Assembly: GCA_910576845.1 (NCBI GenBank)
Contig: CAJTJA010000084.1
Coordinates: 1-8,702, forward strand
From: an uncultured Oscillibacter sp.
Lineage (GTDB): Bacteria; Bacillota; Clostridia; Oscillospirales; Oscillospiraceae
Reading direction: 5' to 3'
Length of the DNA: 8,702 nucleotides
Positions within the stretch are counted from its first letter, which is position 1. Each line of letters begins with the position of its first letter. The position numbers were made by a program, and so were the translations under genes. Shown one piece after another: positions 1-6,570 of this stretch. Under the pieces are notes generated by a model that worked only from the letters and a program-made list of their open reading frames with translations, had not been told where the DNA came from and made no database searches.

Positions 1-92
1 GTCAGCACAATAGAAAAGCAGCATCCGCTTCTTTTCAGCTCATTGACTGTAAAAGTACCCCCCAAAAACCGATGAAAGAGAGGATTCCACCC

Positions 93-1076
93 ATGGAAAA
101 CCAGATGCATTTCCTCAAGCTGCTGGACTTCACTCCCGCCGAAATTCAGCAATTTTTAGACACCGCCGCAGACCTGAAAGCCAAGAAAAAGGCCGGGATT
201 CCCCACAAATATCTGGAGGGGAAAAATGTGGCCCTGATTTTTGAAAAAACCTCTACCCGGACCCGCTGTGCTTTTGAGGTGGCCGCTCAGGATTTGGGAA
301 TGGGCAGTACATATCTGGGACCCACCGGCTCTCAGATCGGCGTGAAGGAGTCCATTGCCGACACCGCCCGGGTGCTGGGCCGCATGTACGACGGCATCGA
401 GTACCGGGGCTTCGGACAGTCCATTGTGGAGGAGCTGGCAGCTTACGCCGGTGTTCCCGTCTTTAACGGCCTTACCAATGAGTTTCATCCCACCCAGATT
501 CTGGCAGACTTTCTTACCATCCAAGAGCATTTTGGGAAGCTCAGGGACGTGAAGCTGGTTTACCTGGGGGATGCCCGTTTCAATATGGGGAACTCCCTCA
601 TGGTTGGCTGCGCCAAAATGGGAATGCACTTTGTAGCCTGCGCCCCTGAGGCATACCTGCCGGACCCGTCCCTGGTGGAAACCTGCCAGGCCATCGCCAA
701 GAACACCGGCGCTGTGCTGGAATTCCTCCCGGCCCCCTTGGAGGCAGTAAAGGGAGCGGATGTACTGTACACAGACGTCTGGGTATCCATGGGCGAACCG
801 GCGGATGTCTGGGCGGAGCGCATTGCCGCCCTGGGTCCTTATCAGGTAACAAAGGACCTGATGGACGCCGCCGGCCCTCAGTGCCGCTTCATGCACTGTC
901 TCCCCGCCTACCACGACCACAAAACGAAGGTTGGCAGAGAGATGGGCGAACTCTTTGACCGGGAGGCTATGGAGGTGACGGACGAGGTGTTCGAGTCGCC
1001 CCAATCCATCGTCTTCGACGAGGCCGAAAACCGGATGCACACCATCAAGGCGGTCATGTATGAGCTGATGAAATGA
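93..1076 (+). CDS. argF: Ornithine carbamoyltransferase
   Basis: Cytoplasmic enzyme that joins carbamoyl phosphate and ornithine to give citrulline in arginine synthesis; the catabolic form runs in reverse in the arginine deiminase pathway. The 327-residue protein has the usual family length. Visible motifs are STRTR (residues 54-58, carbamoyl-phosphate binding), HPTQ (132-135), the SMG loop (232-234) and HCLP (268-271, ornithine binding). I chose the ATG at 93 because GAGAGGA lies 8 nt upstream; the in-frame ATG at 72 has no ribosome binding site and would add seven residues. No arcA, arcC or other arg gene is visible, so anabolic (argF) and catabolic (arcB) roles cannot be separated; the sequence around HPTQ resembles both E. 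coli ArgF and ArcB. The gene seems monocistronic, as a strong terminator follows the stop at once. Identification is near certain; the symbol is a convention. Confidence 0.96.
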   Translation: MENQMHFLKLLDFTPAEIQQFLDTAADLKAKKKAGIPHKYLEGKNVALIFEKTSTRTRCAFEVAAQDLGMGSTYLGPTGSQIGVKESIADTARVLGRMYDGIEYRGFGQSIVEELAAYAGVPVFNGLTNEFHPTQILADFLTIQEHFGKLRDVKLVYLGDARFNMGNSLMVGCAKMGMHFVACAPEAYLPDPSLVETCQAIAKNTGAVLEFLPAPLEAVKGADVLYTDVWVSMGEPADVWAERIAALGPYQVTKDLMDAAGPQCRFMHCLPAYHDHKTKVGREMGELFDREAMEVTDEVFESPQSIVFDEAENRMHTIKAVMYELMK

Positions 1077-1080
1077 ACAC

Positions 1081-1110
1081 ATAGGAGAGGCTGAAGCCTC
1101 TCCTATTTTT
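1081..1110 (+). terminator. Intrinsic terminator of the ornithine carbamoyltransferase gene
   Basis: A perfect 11-bp stem (1081-1091 with 1096-1106) closes a TGAA loop and is followed directly by a T run and a further T-rich stretch. It starts four bases after the stop codon and should end transcription of the carbamoyltransferase gene. Confidence 0.93.
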
Positions 1111-1181
1111 CCTTTTCAGGTATAAATTCCCCCTGCCGTTGGAAAACTGAAAGCATTACTGACAGGAGGCATATTTGCGAG

Positions 1182-1454
1182 ATGGTGAAAGGCATTTCCA
1201 GACGAGTAGTCGTGGTAGACTCTCCGGACCAGCGTTTTTTTGAGCAGGCGATTTTCATCGTGCGAAACGACGCCGCCGGAGAAGGCGTCACCTCCCGGGA
1301 ACTGGTGGAGGAAGCCCGCCGGATAGCCCGAAACTACGCCGGGGGAGATCACGGAAAATTCAGCCGGGCCTGGCGGGATCTGAGTCCAGCAGTATATACC
1401 CTCACCGGCGCGGCGGCAATCGGTCTTTTGTGGCTGGTTGTGGCGATGATTTAA
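1182..1454 (+). CDS. Small protein with a C-terminal membrane segment, function unknown
   Basis: A 90-residue protein of unknown function. Residues 1-65 are soluble, charged and coding-like (MVKGISRRVVVVDSPD at the start, then an acidic/basic helical stretch). Residues about 69-90 form one hydrophobic segment ending at the C-terminus, which suggests a tail-anchored or single-pass inner-membrane protein. AGGAGG at 1163-1168 is 13 nt from the ATG, rather long, but no better in-frame start exists. I have the impression that similar short proteins with an MVKGxSRxVxVV opening recur in Clostridia; this is memory only and could not be checked. The gene stands alone between the terminator at 1081 and a large hairpin that begins right after its stop. 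A longer ORF on the opposite strand (1116-1580) has no family resemblance and is judged a shadow. Confidence 0.72.
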   Translation: MVKGISRRVVVVDSPDQRFFEQAIFIVRNDAAGEGVTSRELVEEARRIARNYAGGDHGKFSRAWRDLSPAVYTLTGAAAIGLLWLVVAMI

Positions 1455-1500
1455 ACAGGGCCCTGGAAGCGCCCGCCAACGGGAGCTTCCAGGGCCCTGT
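1455..1500. repeat. Very long hairpin after the small membrane-protein gene (possible U-poor terminator)
   Basis: A perfect 16-bp inverted repeat (1455-1470 with 1485-1500) starts at the base after the stop codon. The 14-nt interior can pair further (CCCG 1472-1475 with CGGG 1480-1483, loop CCAA) past one G/A mismatch. Neither side has the T run of a standard intrinsic terminator. It may act as a 3' stabilising or U-poor terminating hairpin, or be a dispersed palindrome. Nothing coding is seen from here to 1686. Confidence 0.6.
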
Positions 1501-1685
1501 ACACTTACGTCAGCGCAGTTAAAAAGTATCCAAAGGATTTTTTTCAGCGCCGCACTGCCCCACGGAGCCGCAAGCCGCATACGCAGCTTTTTGTGCTTGA
1601 CTTCATAGGAAACACGCGGCCTCTCTGCGACCCGGCAGGCCTTTGGTCCTCCGGTTAAAAAAGCATCTCCTTCTTTTAAACCGTG

Positions 1686-3152
1686 TTAACTATACAATTG
1701 AATAATCTTCGACGCCGCCGCTTCCTGAAAGGCTTGATCATGCTCCACAAACACCATAGTGGGGGCAAAGTCCCGCAGCAGCTCTTCAATCTGGAGCCTG
1801 GAGTCAATGTCAATAAAATTCAGAGGCTCATCCCATACATACAAATGAGCCCGTTGGCAGAGACTGGCGGCAATGAGCGCCTTTTTCTTCTGCCCTCCGG
1901 AAAAATCCTCCATATTCCGGTCAAACTGCTCCCGCGAAAAGCCCAGCTTCCGCAAAACAGCTTTAAACAGGCTCTCGTCAATGCCCCGCTCCAGAATAAA
2001 GTCTCCCAAGGGCCCCCGAAGGAAGGAGGTATCCTGAGGCACATAGGAGATTTTCAGCCCCGGAGCCAGTGACAGCTCTCCGTCGTGCCGGATATCCTGC
2101 CCCAGAATCAACTTTAGGAGGCTGCTCTTTCCGCTGCCGTTTGGCCCCACCAGCGCCGCCCTTTCCCCCTGTTCCACAGTGAAGCGCACAGGGCCGCAGA
2201 CCCGGCGGTTCCCATACCAAAGGGACAGCTCCAAGCACCGAACCAACTGCCGGGCATGATGCGCCAGAGGGCTGAGCTTCAGCGCCTCTGCCGCCTCCCG
2301 GTTTTTCAAGAGACCCTGTTTTTCCTCCAAGGCTTTGTCCTGCCGGGCCTCCAGGCTCTTGGCCCTCTTCATCATTTTGGCGGATTTGTGTCCAATATAG
2401 CCTTTGTCGGCGGCTCCGATCTTGGATGCCTCCACCCGGTCGGACCAGACAGCCGTCCTCCGGGCCGCCTTTTGCAGCCGGCGGATATCTTTCCGAAGAC
2501 GGTCATTCTTCGCCTCCTCGAACTGCTCAAGGCGGTCGAAATTCTCCTTCCAGCTGCTGTAGTTCCCCGCCTGAACCTGAATATTCGCCCGGTTCAGGGC
2601 CATGATGTGATCCACGCAGCCATCCAGAAAACGGCGGTCATGGGACACCAAAATAAATCCCCTCTGCCGCCGGAGGTAGGCTGAAACCAGTTCCCGCCCT
2701 TGGGCATCCAGGTGATTAGTGGGCTCATCAATAAGGGGGAAGCCCCCCTCCCGGAGAAACAGGGCTGCCAAGAGCACCTTGGTCCGTTCCCCGTTGGAGA
2801 GGGTGTTGAAGGGCCTCCAAAGAGCCTCTTCCTCTACACCCAGGAGAAACAGCTCCTTGGAGAACCGCCAGCTCTCCGCTTCAGGGCAGACGGTCTCCAG
2901 CACCTCCGCCGTCAGCCGCTCCGGCTCCGGGACAGGACATGGAAAATAGTCAAAGGAAGTCGGCGAGAGCAGCGTCCCCTCATGGGGATACTCCCCCGCC
3001 AGCAGCCGCAGAAGCGTGGTCTTCCCTCTGCCGTTCCGGCCGATAAGGCCCAGCCGCCAGTCGGTGTCGATCTGAAAACTGGCATCCTCAAACACCGGAT
3101 CAGGACTGCCGGGATAGAAAAATGTCAGGCCTTCCGCCCGAATCATAGACAT
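1686..3152 (-). CDS. ABC-F ribosome-protection ATPase, Lsa/CplR type
   Basis: A soluble twin ABC ATPase with no membrane domain. Proteins of this type bind the ribosomal E site and displace lincosamide, streptogramin A and pleuromutilin antibiotics. In 488-residue numbering: first Walker A GRNGRGKT (38-45), LSNGE signature (118-122), Walker B with DEPTNHLD (142-149), a lysine/arginine-rich helical linker (about 205-290), second Walker A GPNGSGKS (from 336), SGGQ (from 418) and a second Walker B that reads DEPLNFID (from 441). That second motif, in place of DEPTNHLD, and the opening with QIDTDWRLGLIGRNGRGKT are hallmarks of Lsa/CplR. Both nucleotide sites look intact and the length fits. AAGGAG lies 9 nt before the ATG at 3152; the upstream ATG at 3161 abuts the same site and is unlikely. 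Transcription is probably attenuated (leader elements at 3249-3507). Exact drug spectrum cannot be told from sequence. Confidence 0.93.
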   Translation of the reverse strand: MSMIRAEGLTFFYPGSPDPVFEDASFQIDTDWRLGLIGRNGRGKTTLLRLLAGEYPHEGTLLSPTSFDYFPCPVPEPERLTAEVLETVCPEAESWRFSKELFLLGVEEEALWRPFNTLSNGERTKVLLAALFLREGGFPLIDEPTNHLDAQGRELVSAYLRRQRGFILVSHDRRFLDGCVDHIMALNRANIQVQAGNYSSWKENFDRLEQFEEAKNDRLRKDIRRLQKAARRTAVWSDRVEASKIGAADKGYIGHKSAKMMKRAKSLEARQDKALEEKQGLLKNREAAEALKLSPLAHHARQLVRCLELSLWYGNRRVCGPVRFTVEQGERAALVGPNGSGKSSLLKLILGQDIRHDGELSLAPGLKISYVPQDTSFLRGPLGDFILERGIDESLFKAVLRKLGFSREQFDRNMEDFSGGQKKKALIAASLCQRAHLYVWDEPLNFIDIDSRLQIEELLRDFAPTMVFVEHDQAFQEAAASKIIQLYS

Positions 3153-3169
3153 ATGTGTCATCTCCTTGC

Positions 3170-3181
3170 TGTAGTACTACA
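3170..3181. promoter_or_regulatory. Perfect 12-bp palindrome just upstream of the ABC-F ribosome binding site
   Basis: TGTAGTACTACA is its own reverse complement and sits a few bases before the AAGGAG of the ABC-F gene, downstream of the leader terminator. It could be a repressor operator or a small mRNA hairpin affecting ribosome access. No cognate regulator is identified. Confidence 0.4.
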
Positions 3182-3248
3182 AGCGGCCTGCGGCAGCAGC
3201 CGCAAACCACGGCATCGATTTCCGCCGCATTTGAACGCAGCGGAAACC

Positions 3249-3282
3249 AAAAAAGGGCCGCGGGAAAAGCCTCCCGCGGCCC
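3249..3282 (-). terminator. Intrinsic terminator in the ABC-F leader (attenuator)
   Basis: On the minus strand a perfect 11-bp GC-rich stem (3282-3272 with 3265-3255, 6-nt loop) is followed directly by six T residues (3254-3249). It lies between the promoter at 3479-3507 and the start at 3152, about 100 nt before the coding region, so most transcripts should stop here unless the hairpin is prevented. No minus-strand gene ends just upstream of it, so it is best read as a regulatory attenuator. Confidence 0.88.
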
Positions 3283-3360
3283 ATCACAGCACAAGCCGTT
3301 CTGAACACAGACGGCCTGACGGTATATGACACAAGGGCTGGAGGTGAGTAACCGTTTTCC

Positions 3361-3403
3361 CGCTTAGCGGCGCAACGCCGCTCCGGCTCCGCTTAAGCGG
3401 CGC
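3361..3403 (-). promoter_or_regulatory. Leader segment able to form two mutually exclusive hairpins
   Basis: On the minus strand GCGCCGCTTAAGCGG (3403-3389) recurs as GCGCCGCTAAGCGG (3373-3360). Between them AGCGGCG (3382-3376) can pair with the CGCCGCT of either copy. Two alternative hairpins right after the upstream ORF are what a ribosome-sensing leader needs. The link from this switch to the terminator at 3249-3282 is not resolved by eye. Confidence 0.5.
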
Positions 3404-3426
3404 CGGTATCCAATCTCAATTGGCGT

Positions 3427-3447
3427 TCAGCAGGAAATCAGTCTCAC
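3427..3447 (-). CDS. Leader peptide (upstream ORF) of the ABC-F gene
   Basis: A GTG-started six-codon ORF (MRLISC, TGA stop) lies about 25 nt after the predicted transcription start. GGAAGGGG (3462-3455) precedes it with 7-nt spacing, a far better ribosome binding site than chance would often give. Short ORFs ahead of a terminator are typical of inducible ABC-F, erm and cfr genes: a drug-stalled ribosome on the peptide changes downstream folding. The site and ORF are seen directly; the role is inferred. Confidence 0.6.
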   Translation of the reverse strand: MRLISC

Positions 3448-3478
3448 TTTTTCACCCCTTCCGGTTTATTCAGGCGGA

Positions 3479-3507
3479 AGTATATCACGTTTCGGCCCAG
3501 GAGTCAA
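3479..3507 (-). promoter_or_regulatory. SigA-type promoter of the ABC-F gene
   Basis: Minus strand: TTGACT (3507-3502), 17-nt spacer, TATACT (3484-3479), close to consensus. Predicted start is near 3472, giving a leader of about 320 nt before the ABC-F ATG that contains the upstream ORF and the attenuator terminator. Confidence 0.82.
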
Positions 3508-3790
3508 GGTTCGCTTCTCCTCTCAGCAGCCACTCTGCCGTCACTCCCGGCACTCGGGCAAAATCAGTAGCTCATAATCTCCAGCAAGCCGCGCCCCCAT
3601 TTCGATCCGGCTGATACTGTCCCGCCTCAGGAGGGTCCCTTCCCTCTGCCCCCTTTGCCGCCAAATCCTCCTGTATCAGCCGGCGCTTTATCCCGGCCTC
3701 CCGAATGCGATCTCCGGAAATATGGTTCTTTTCCTTGTATTGATAAATTTTTACGACCGCCCCGCAGTTCTTTAAAGAGCAGAATTTTTC
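3508..3790. other. Divergent intergenic region with a long-range inverted repeat
   Basis: No convincing gene is seen between the two divergent promoter areas. The ORFs here (3627-3884 minus, 3655-3936 plus) are low-complexity, run over the promoters and lack ribosome binding sites. The one notable structure is an 11-bp perfect inverted repeat, CCGGCTGATAC (3607-3617) with GTATCAGCCGG (3673-3683). The pairing continues as AGGAGG (3629-3634) with CCTCCT (3667-3672) if 11 nt are looped out on the left arm. It has no flanking T run and no assignable role. Confidence 0.5.
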
Positions 3791-3819
3791 TTGACTTTAG
3801 CATATGCGGGACGTATTCT
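3791..3819 (+). promoter_or_regulatory. Distal promoter candidate of the serine hydrolase gene
   Basis: TTGACT (3791-3796), 17-nt spacer, TATTCT (3814-3819) on the plus strand. It lies about 170 nt before the coding start and would give a transcript that passes through the second promoter. Confidence 0.55.
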
Positions 3820-3903
3820 TGTGTTAGTCTCCAGAATTCAGCAAAGTATTTTCTCCCACGCTTCTTCAACGGGCCGAGCGACACAAAATTTACAGTTCCC
3901 CCC

Positions 3904-3934
3904 TTGACATTCCCCCTTATGGAAGGTGTATCCT
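3904..3934 (+). promoter_or_regulatory. MerR-type promoter/operator of the serine hydrolase gene
   Basis: TTGACA (3904-3909) and TATCCT (3929-3934) are separated by 19 bp, the overlong spacer typical of promoters activated by MerR-family regulators. The spacer region contains a dyad: ACATTCC (3907-3913), 7 nt, GGAAGGT (3921-3927), with 6 of 7 positions symmetrical. The arms and 7-nt centre match the layout of the CueR operator at E. coli copA. No MerR-like gene lies in the window, so the regulator and its signal are unknown. Predicted start is near 3941. Confidence 0.65.
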
Positions 3935-3995
3935 AAACCATGCAATCTCAGCAGCGCTCCGGAAGACAGCTCCTGGAGCGGGAAAGGAACAGATC

Positions 3996-6095
3996 ATGAA
4001 CACAAAACAAATGCGCAAGAAGCTCAGCGCCCTGCTGCTGGTCCTGGCCCTGAGCCTCAGTCTCTCTGTCCCGGCCCTGGCGGCGGAGGAAACGAAGGAC
4101 TTGAAAACGGCTGCTCAGGAGGCCTCGGCGGCAGCCATGACCTATGGCGGCGCTACTCAGATTTCCTGGGCGCTGTGGCAAAACGGAGAAATTGCCGTTT
4201 CCGGTTCTCAAGCCAACACCCCCGCCGAGGGACAGCCCCAACAGCCTGCGGGCGGCGACATTTACGGCATCGGTTCTGTCAGCAAAATTTACACTACCAC
4301 AGCTGTCATGCAGTTAGCGGAAGCGGGAAAGCTGGATCTGGATCAGCCCGTAGTCAAGTACCTGCCGGAGTTTAAAATGGCAGACCCCCGGTATAAGGAC
4401 ATCACCGTCCGCATGCTGCTGAACCACTCCTCCGGCCTTATGGGGTCTTCCATGGGCAGCGGCCTGCTCTTTGATGACGCCAGTTCTTTCGCCACGGACC
4501 AGCTGCTGGAGCGCCTCGCCTCTCAGCGGCTGAAGGCGGACCCCGGCGCATACAGCGTTTACTGCAACGACGGCTTCACCTTGGCCCAGCTGGTGGTGGA
4601 AGCGGTGACAGACACCAATTTTCAGGACCGCCTCCATTCCCACATTTTTGACCCCGCCGGCCTGAAGAAAACCTATTTCCCGGATGAACTCCTGACAGGC
4701 GGCGCAAAAAGCGATATCGCACGCATTTACCAGGCGGGCGGCACCCGCCCTCTTCCCTTGGACTGTCTCGGCGTAGTGGGCACCGGCGGTATCTACGCCA
4801 CGGCAGAGGACCTGGCCGCTTTCGGCGGGGCCCTGACCAAAGAAACTCTTTTGAAAAAGGACTCTCTCAAAGCTATGGCCGCCCCGGAATATGCCAAAGG
4901 CATCTGGCCAGAGCGGGGACCGGACGCCCTGTCCTTCGGACTGGGCTGGGACAGCGTAGATTGGTTTCCCTTCTCTCAAAGCGGCATCTCCGCTCTTGTC
5001 AAAGGCGGCGATACCCAATATTATCATGCCGGGCTGGTAATTCTTCCGGAGCATGGCATGGCGGCGGCAGTCCTGAGTTCCGGCGGCGTGTCCACTTACA
5101 ATGAAATGGCGGCATCCCAGATGCTGATTGCGGCACTGCGGGAAAAAGGCGTAAATGTGGATGAAAGCCCGATTGTGCTCCCTGAGGCCAAACCCGCCGC
5201 CATGCCCAAGGAGCTGACAGAGCTGTCCGGTTACTACGGTTCCCTGTATGTCTACAAGGTGGATATTACCGAATCCGGAAAGCTGACTATGCACTATCTG
5301 AATATGCCCCAGGTTCCGGACTCGGTCTTTACTTATTACAGCGACGGCTCCTTCCGCGATGAAAACAATGTCTCCGCCCTGCGCCTTGTCAAAGAGGACA
5401 ACGGCCAAACGTACCTTCACCAGCAGGCCTTTACCAGTCTTCCCTCTCTTGGCGGCCTGCCATCTTCCAATTACGCCGCCATGAAGCTTCCGGAACATAC
5501 CATCTCTTCCGAGCTCCAGCAGCACTGGGAAAAGCTGATGAGCAAAACAGCCGTCCTGCCTATGAACGAGCGCTACAGCGCTCAGACATATCTCTCCTTG
5601 GGGGCGATCTTCGCTGCGGAAGCTGCTCTGGAAGGGAAAGCCGAATTTGCTCCCGGTTATGTCGGCGCCTTGCAGATCGTGGATAAGGACCACGCCCGCT
5701 ATGTCCCCCAGGTTCCCGGCAACGCGGGAAGGGACGGTTATGACCTGGAGTTCCGCCGGGATGAACAGGGCAATCTCTGGCTGCATCAGTCAAACAGCAT
5801 GTTGTCCATGGACATGAGCACTATTCCTACGCTTGCCGCCGGTGAGGACAACCGCGCCGTCTGCACCATTCAGCCGGACGGATACGCCTGCTGGTATCAT
5901 ATAGACGGCACGGCTGCCGGGAAAAAGCTCACCGTACAGCTGCCGGAAAACGCCGGCTTCTGGCTCTATGACAGCAAGGGCACCGTAACCGCCTCCTCCG
6001 TCTTGTGGAATGACAGCTTCGCAGAACTGCCGGAAGACGGATTGATCGTCTTCGCCGGAGACCCTGGCGCAGAATTCCGGCTCACCTTTCAATAA
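3996..6095 (+). CDS. Secreted serine hydrolase, beta-lactamase/class C PBP superfamily
   Basis: A 699-residue exported protein. Residues 1-29 are a signal peptide: basic start (MNTKQMRKK), long Leu/Ser/Ala core, ALA cleavage site before AEE. The penicillin-recognising serine hydrolase fold follows with all three motifs: SVSK (94-97, nucleophile Ser94 and Lys97), YCN (189-191) and HAG (344-346, in the place of KTG). The HxG form is common in class C-like esterases, D-aminopeptidases and PBP4*-like proteins, so it may be a peptidase or esterase rather than a true beta-lactamase. Residues about 380-699 form an extra, probably beta-rich C-terminal part that I do not recognise, making it nearly twice the length of the catalytic domain alone. 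There is no membrane anchor or sorting signal. AAAGGA lies 7 nt before the ATG. The gene appears monocistronic, with two candidate promoters, one MerR-like. The substrate is unknown. Confidence 0.92.
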   Translation: MNTKQMRKKLSALLLVLALSLSLSVPALAAEETKDLKTAAQEASAAAMTYGGATQISWALWQNGEIAVSGSQANTPAEGQPQQPAGGDIYGIGSVSKIYTTTAVMQLAEAGKLDLDQPVVKYLPEFKMADPRYKDITVRMLLNHSSGLMGSSMGSGLLFDDASSFATDQLLERLASQRLKADPGAYSVYCNDGFTLAQLVVEAVTDTNFQDRLHSHIFDPAGLKKTYFPDELLTGGAKSDIARIYQAGGTRPLPLDCLGVVGTGGIYATAEDLAAFGGALTKETLLKKDSLKAMAAPEYAKGIWPERGPDALSFGLGWDSVDWFPFSQSGISALVKGGDTQYYHAGLVILPEHGMAAAVLSSGGVSTYNEMAASQMLIAALREKGVNVDESPIVLPEAKPAAMPKELTELSGYYGSLYVYKVDITESGKLTMHYLNMPQVPDSVFTYYSDGSFRDENNVSALRLVKEDNGQTYLHQQAFTSLPSLGGLPSSNYAAMKLPEHTISSELQQHWEKLMSKTAVLPMNERYSAQTYLSLGAIFAAEAALEGKAEFAPGYVGALQIVDKDHARYVPQVPGNAGRDGYDLEFRRDEQGNLWLHQSNSMLSMDMSTIPTLAAGEDNRAVCTIQPDGYACWYHIDGTAAGKKLTVQLPENAGFWLYDSKGTVTASSVLWNDSFAELPEDGLIVFAGDPGAEFRLTFQ

Positions 6096-6315
6096 TGTGA
6101 AAACCGCTTTAATGGAAAGAAAGGATTTCCCGCGCCATTCAAATCATAAGTTTCCAGAGCTTCGGTGAAGTTTTAAACAGCCGCTCAGGCTATCCAAAAA
6201 GTATGTCTGACATTTGAAAAAGGCCCGCCGCTGCTTTAGGTAGGTGTCCGTAAAACAGTAATCCGGAAAAATTACGATTACGGCATCTGTCAGGCAGGAT
6301 TGGGCGAATAAAAAA
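6096..6315. other. Non-coding stretch after the serine hydrolase gene
   Basis: About 220 bases with no convincing gene, RNA or promoter. Two minus-strand ORFs that cross it (6144-6425 and 6190-6651) read through terminator hairpins and have no coding character here. Confidence 0.5.
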
Positions 6316-6360
6316 GGGCGGAGAATGGATAAATTTCCATTCTCCGCCCATTTTGCGTTT
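6311..6360. terminator. Bidirectional intrinsic terminator
   Basis: A perfect 14-bp stem (6316-6329 with 6336-6349, loop TAAATT) has T-rich DNA on both sides: ATTTTGCGTTTTT after it on the plus strand, and a T run followed by ATTCG on the minus strand. It can end the serine hydrolase transcript from the left and the regulator transcript from the right. Confidence 0.88.
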
Positions 6361-6445
6361 TTGCAAATCAAATTGTTGCTTTTTCCAGTCCCGAAGTGGA
6401 CAAGCCTTACCGCGCCTGATGGCATATTGGATTACAGACATTACG

Positions 6446-6498
6446 AAGAGTGTGCCTGGCTCAGCCTGGAAGCTGGGCCAGGCACACTCTTTATTTTT
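6446..6498 (+). terminator. Second plus-strand intrinsic terminator
   Basis: A perfect 15-bp stem (6446-6460 with 6477-6491) with a 16-nt interior that holds a further 4-bp stem, followed by TTATTTTTT on the plus strand. The minus side has no T run. It backs up the terminator at 6311-6360; no plus-strand gene or clear promoter is seen between the two. Confidence 0.8.
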
Positions 6499-6570
6499 TG
6501 CGCTTTTCTGTGGTGTGGGCCGTTTCTTCCCCCTTCGGCTGATGCTGTTCTCCTTAAACTTGGACTTCTC
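6490..6570 (-). pseudogene. Severed C-terminal fragment of the XRE regulator gene
   Basis: On the minus strand this stretch reads EKSKFKENSISRRGKKR and onward for 27 codons, a basic, coding-like tail with no start of its own. It lies directly beyond the miniature element. If the element and one TA copy are removed, it joins in frame to GIDYDSLTPEEFVVLIGIL on the other side (6790-6734), giving one unbroken C-terminus. The original stop is not certain; it may lie near 6490, where the terminator hairpin begins. Confidence 0.6.

Noticed and set aside
1..75. Tail of an upstream gene in frame 1 ending at 73-75
   Set aside because: Only 24 codons are visible, with no recognisable protein sequence; an open frame of that length is expected by chance.
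156..1082. 308-residue minus-strand ORF opposite the carbamoyltransferase
   Set aside because: It is antisense to a certain gene, with no family motifs and a His/Gly/Val-rich composition typical of shadow frames.
1116..1580. 154-residue minus-strand ORF overlapping the 90-residue gene
   Set aside because: It reads through the long hairpin at 1455-1500 and shows no domain pattern or ribosome binding site.
3100..3294. 64-residue minus-strand ORF crossing the leader terminator as a longer leader peptide
   Set aside because: It starts inside the terminator region without a ribosome binding site and overlaps the ABC-F start. The six-codon ORF at 3427-3447 is a much better candidate.
4314..5786. 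490-residue minus-strand ORF opposite the serine hydrolase
   Set aside because: It is antisense to a gene with clear catalytic motifs and signal peptide. GC-rich codon use creates long open antisense frames, and the translation resembles no family.
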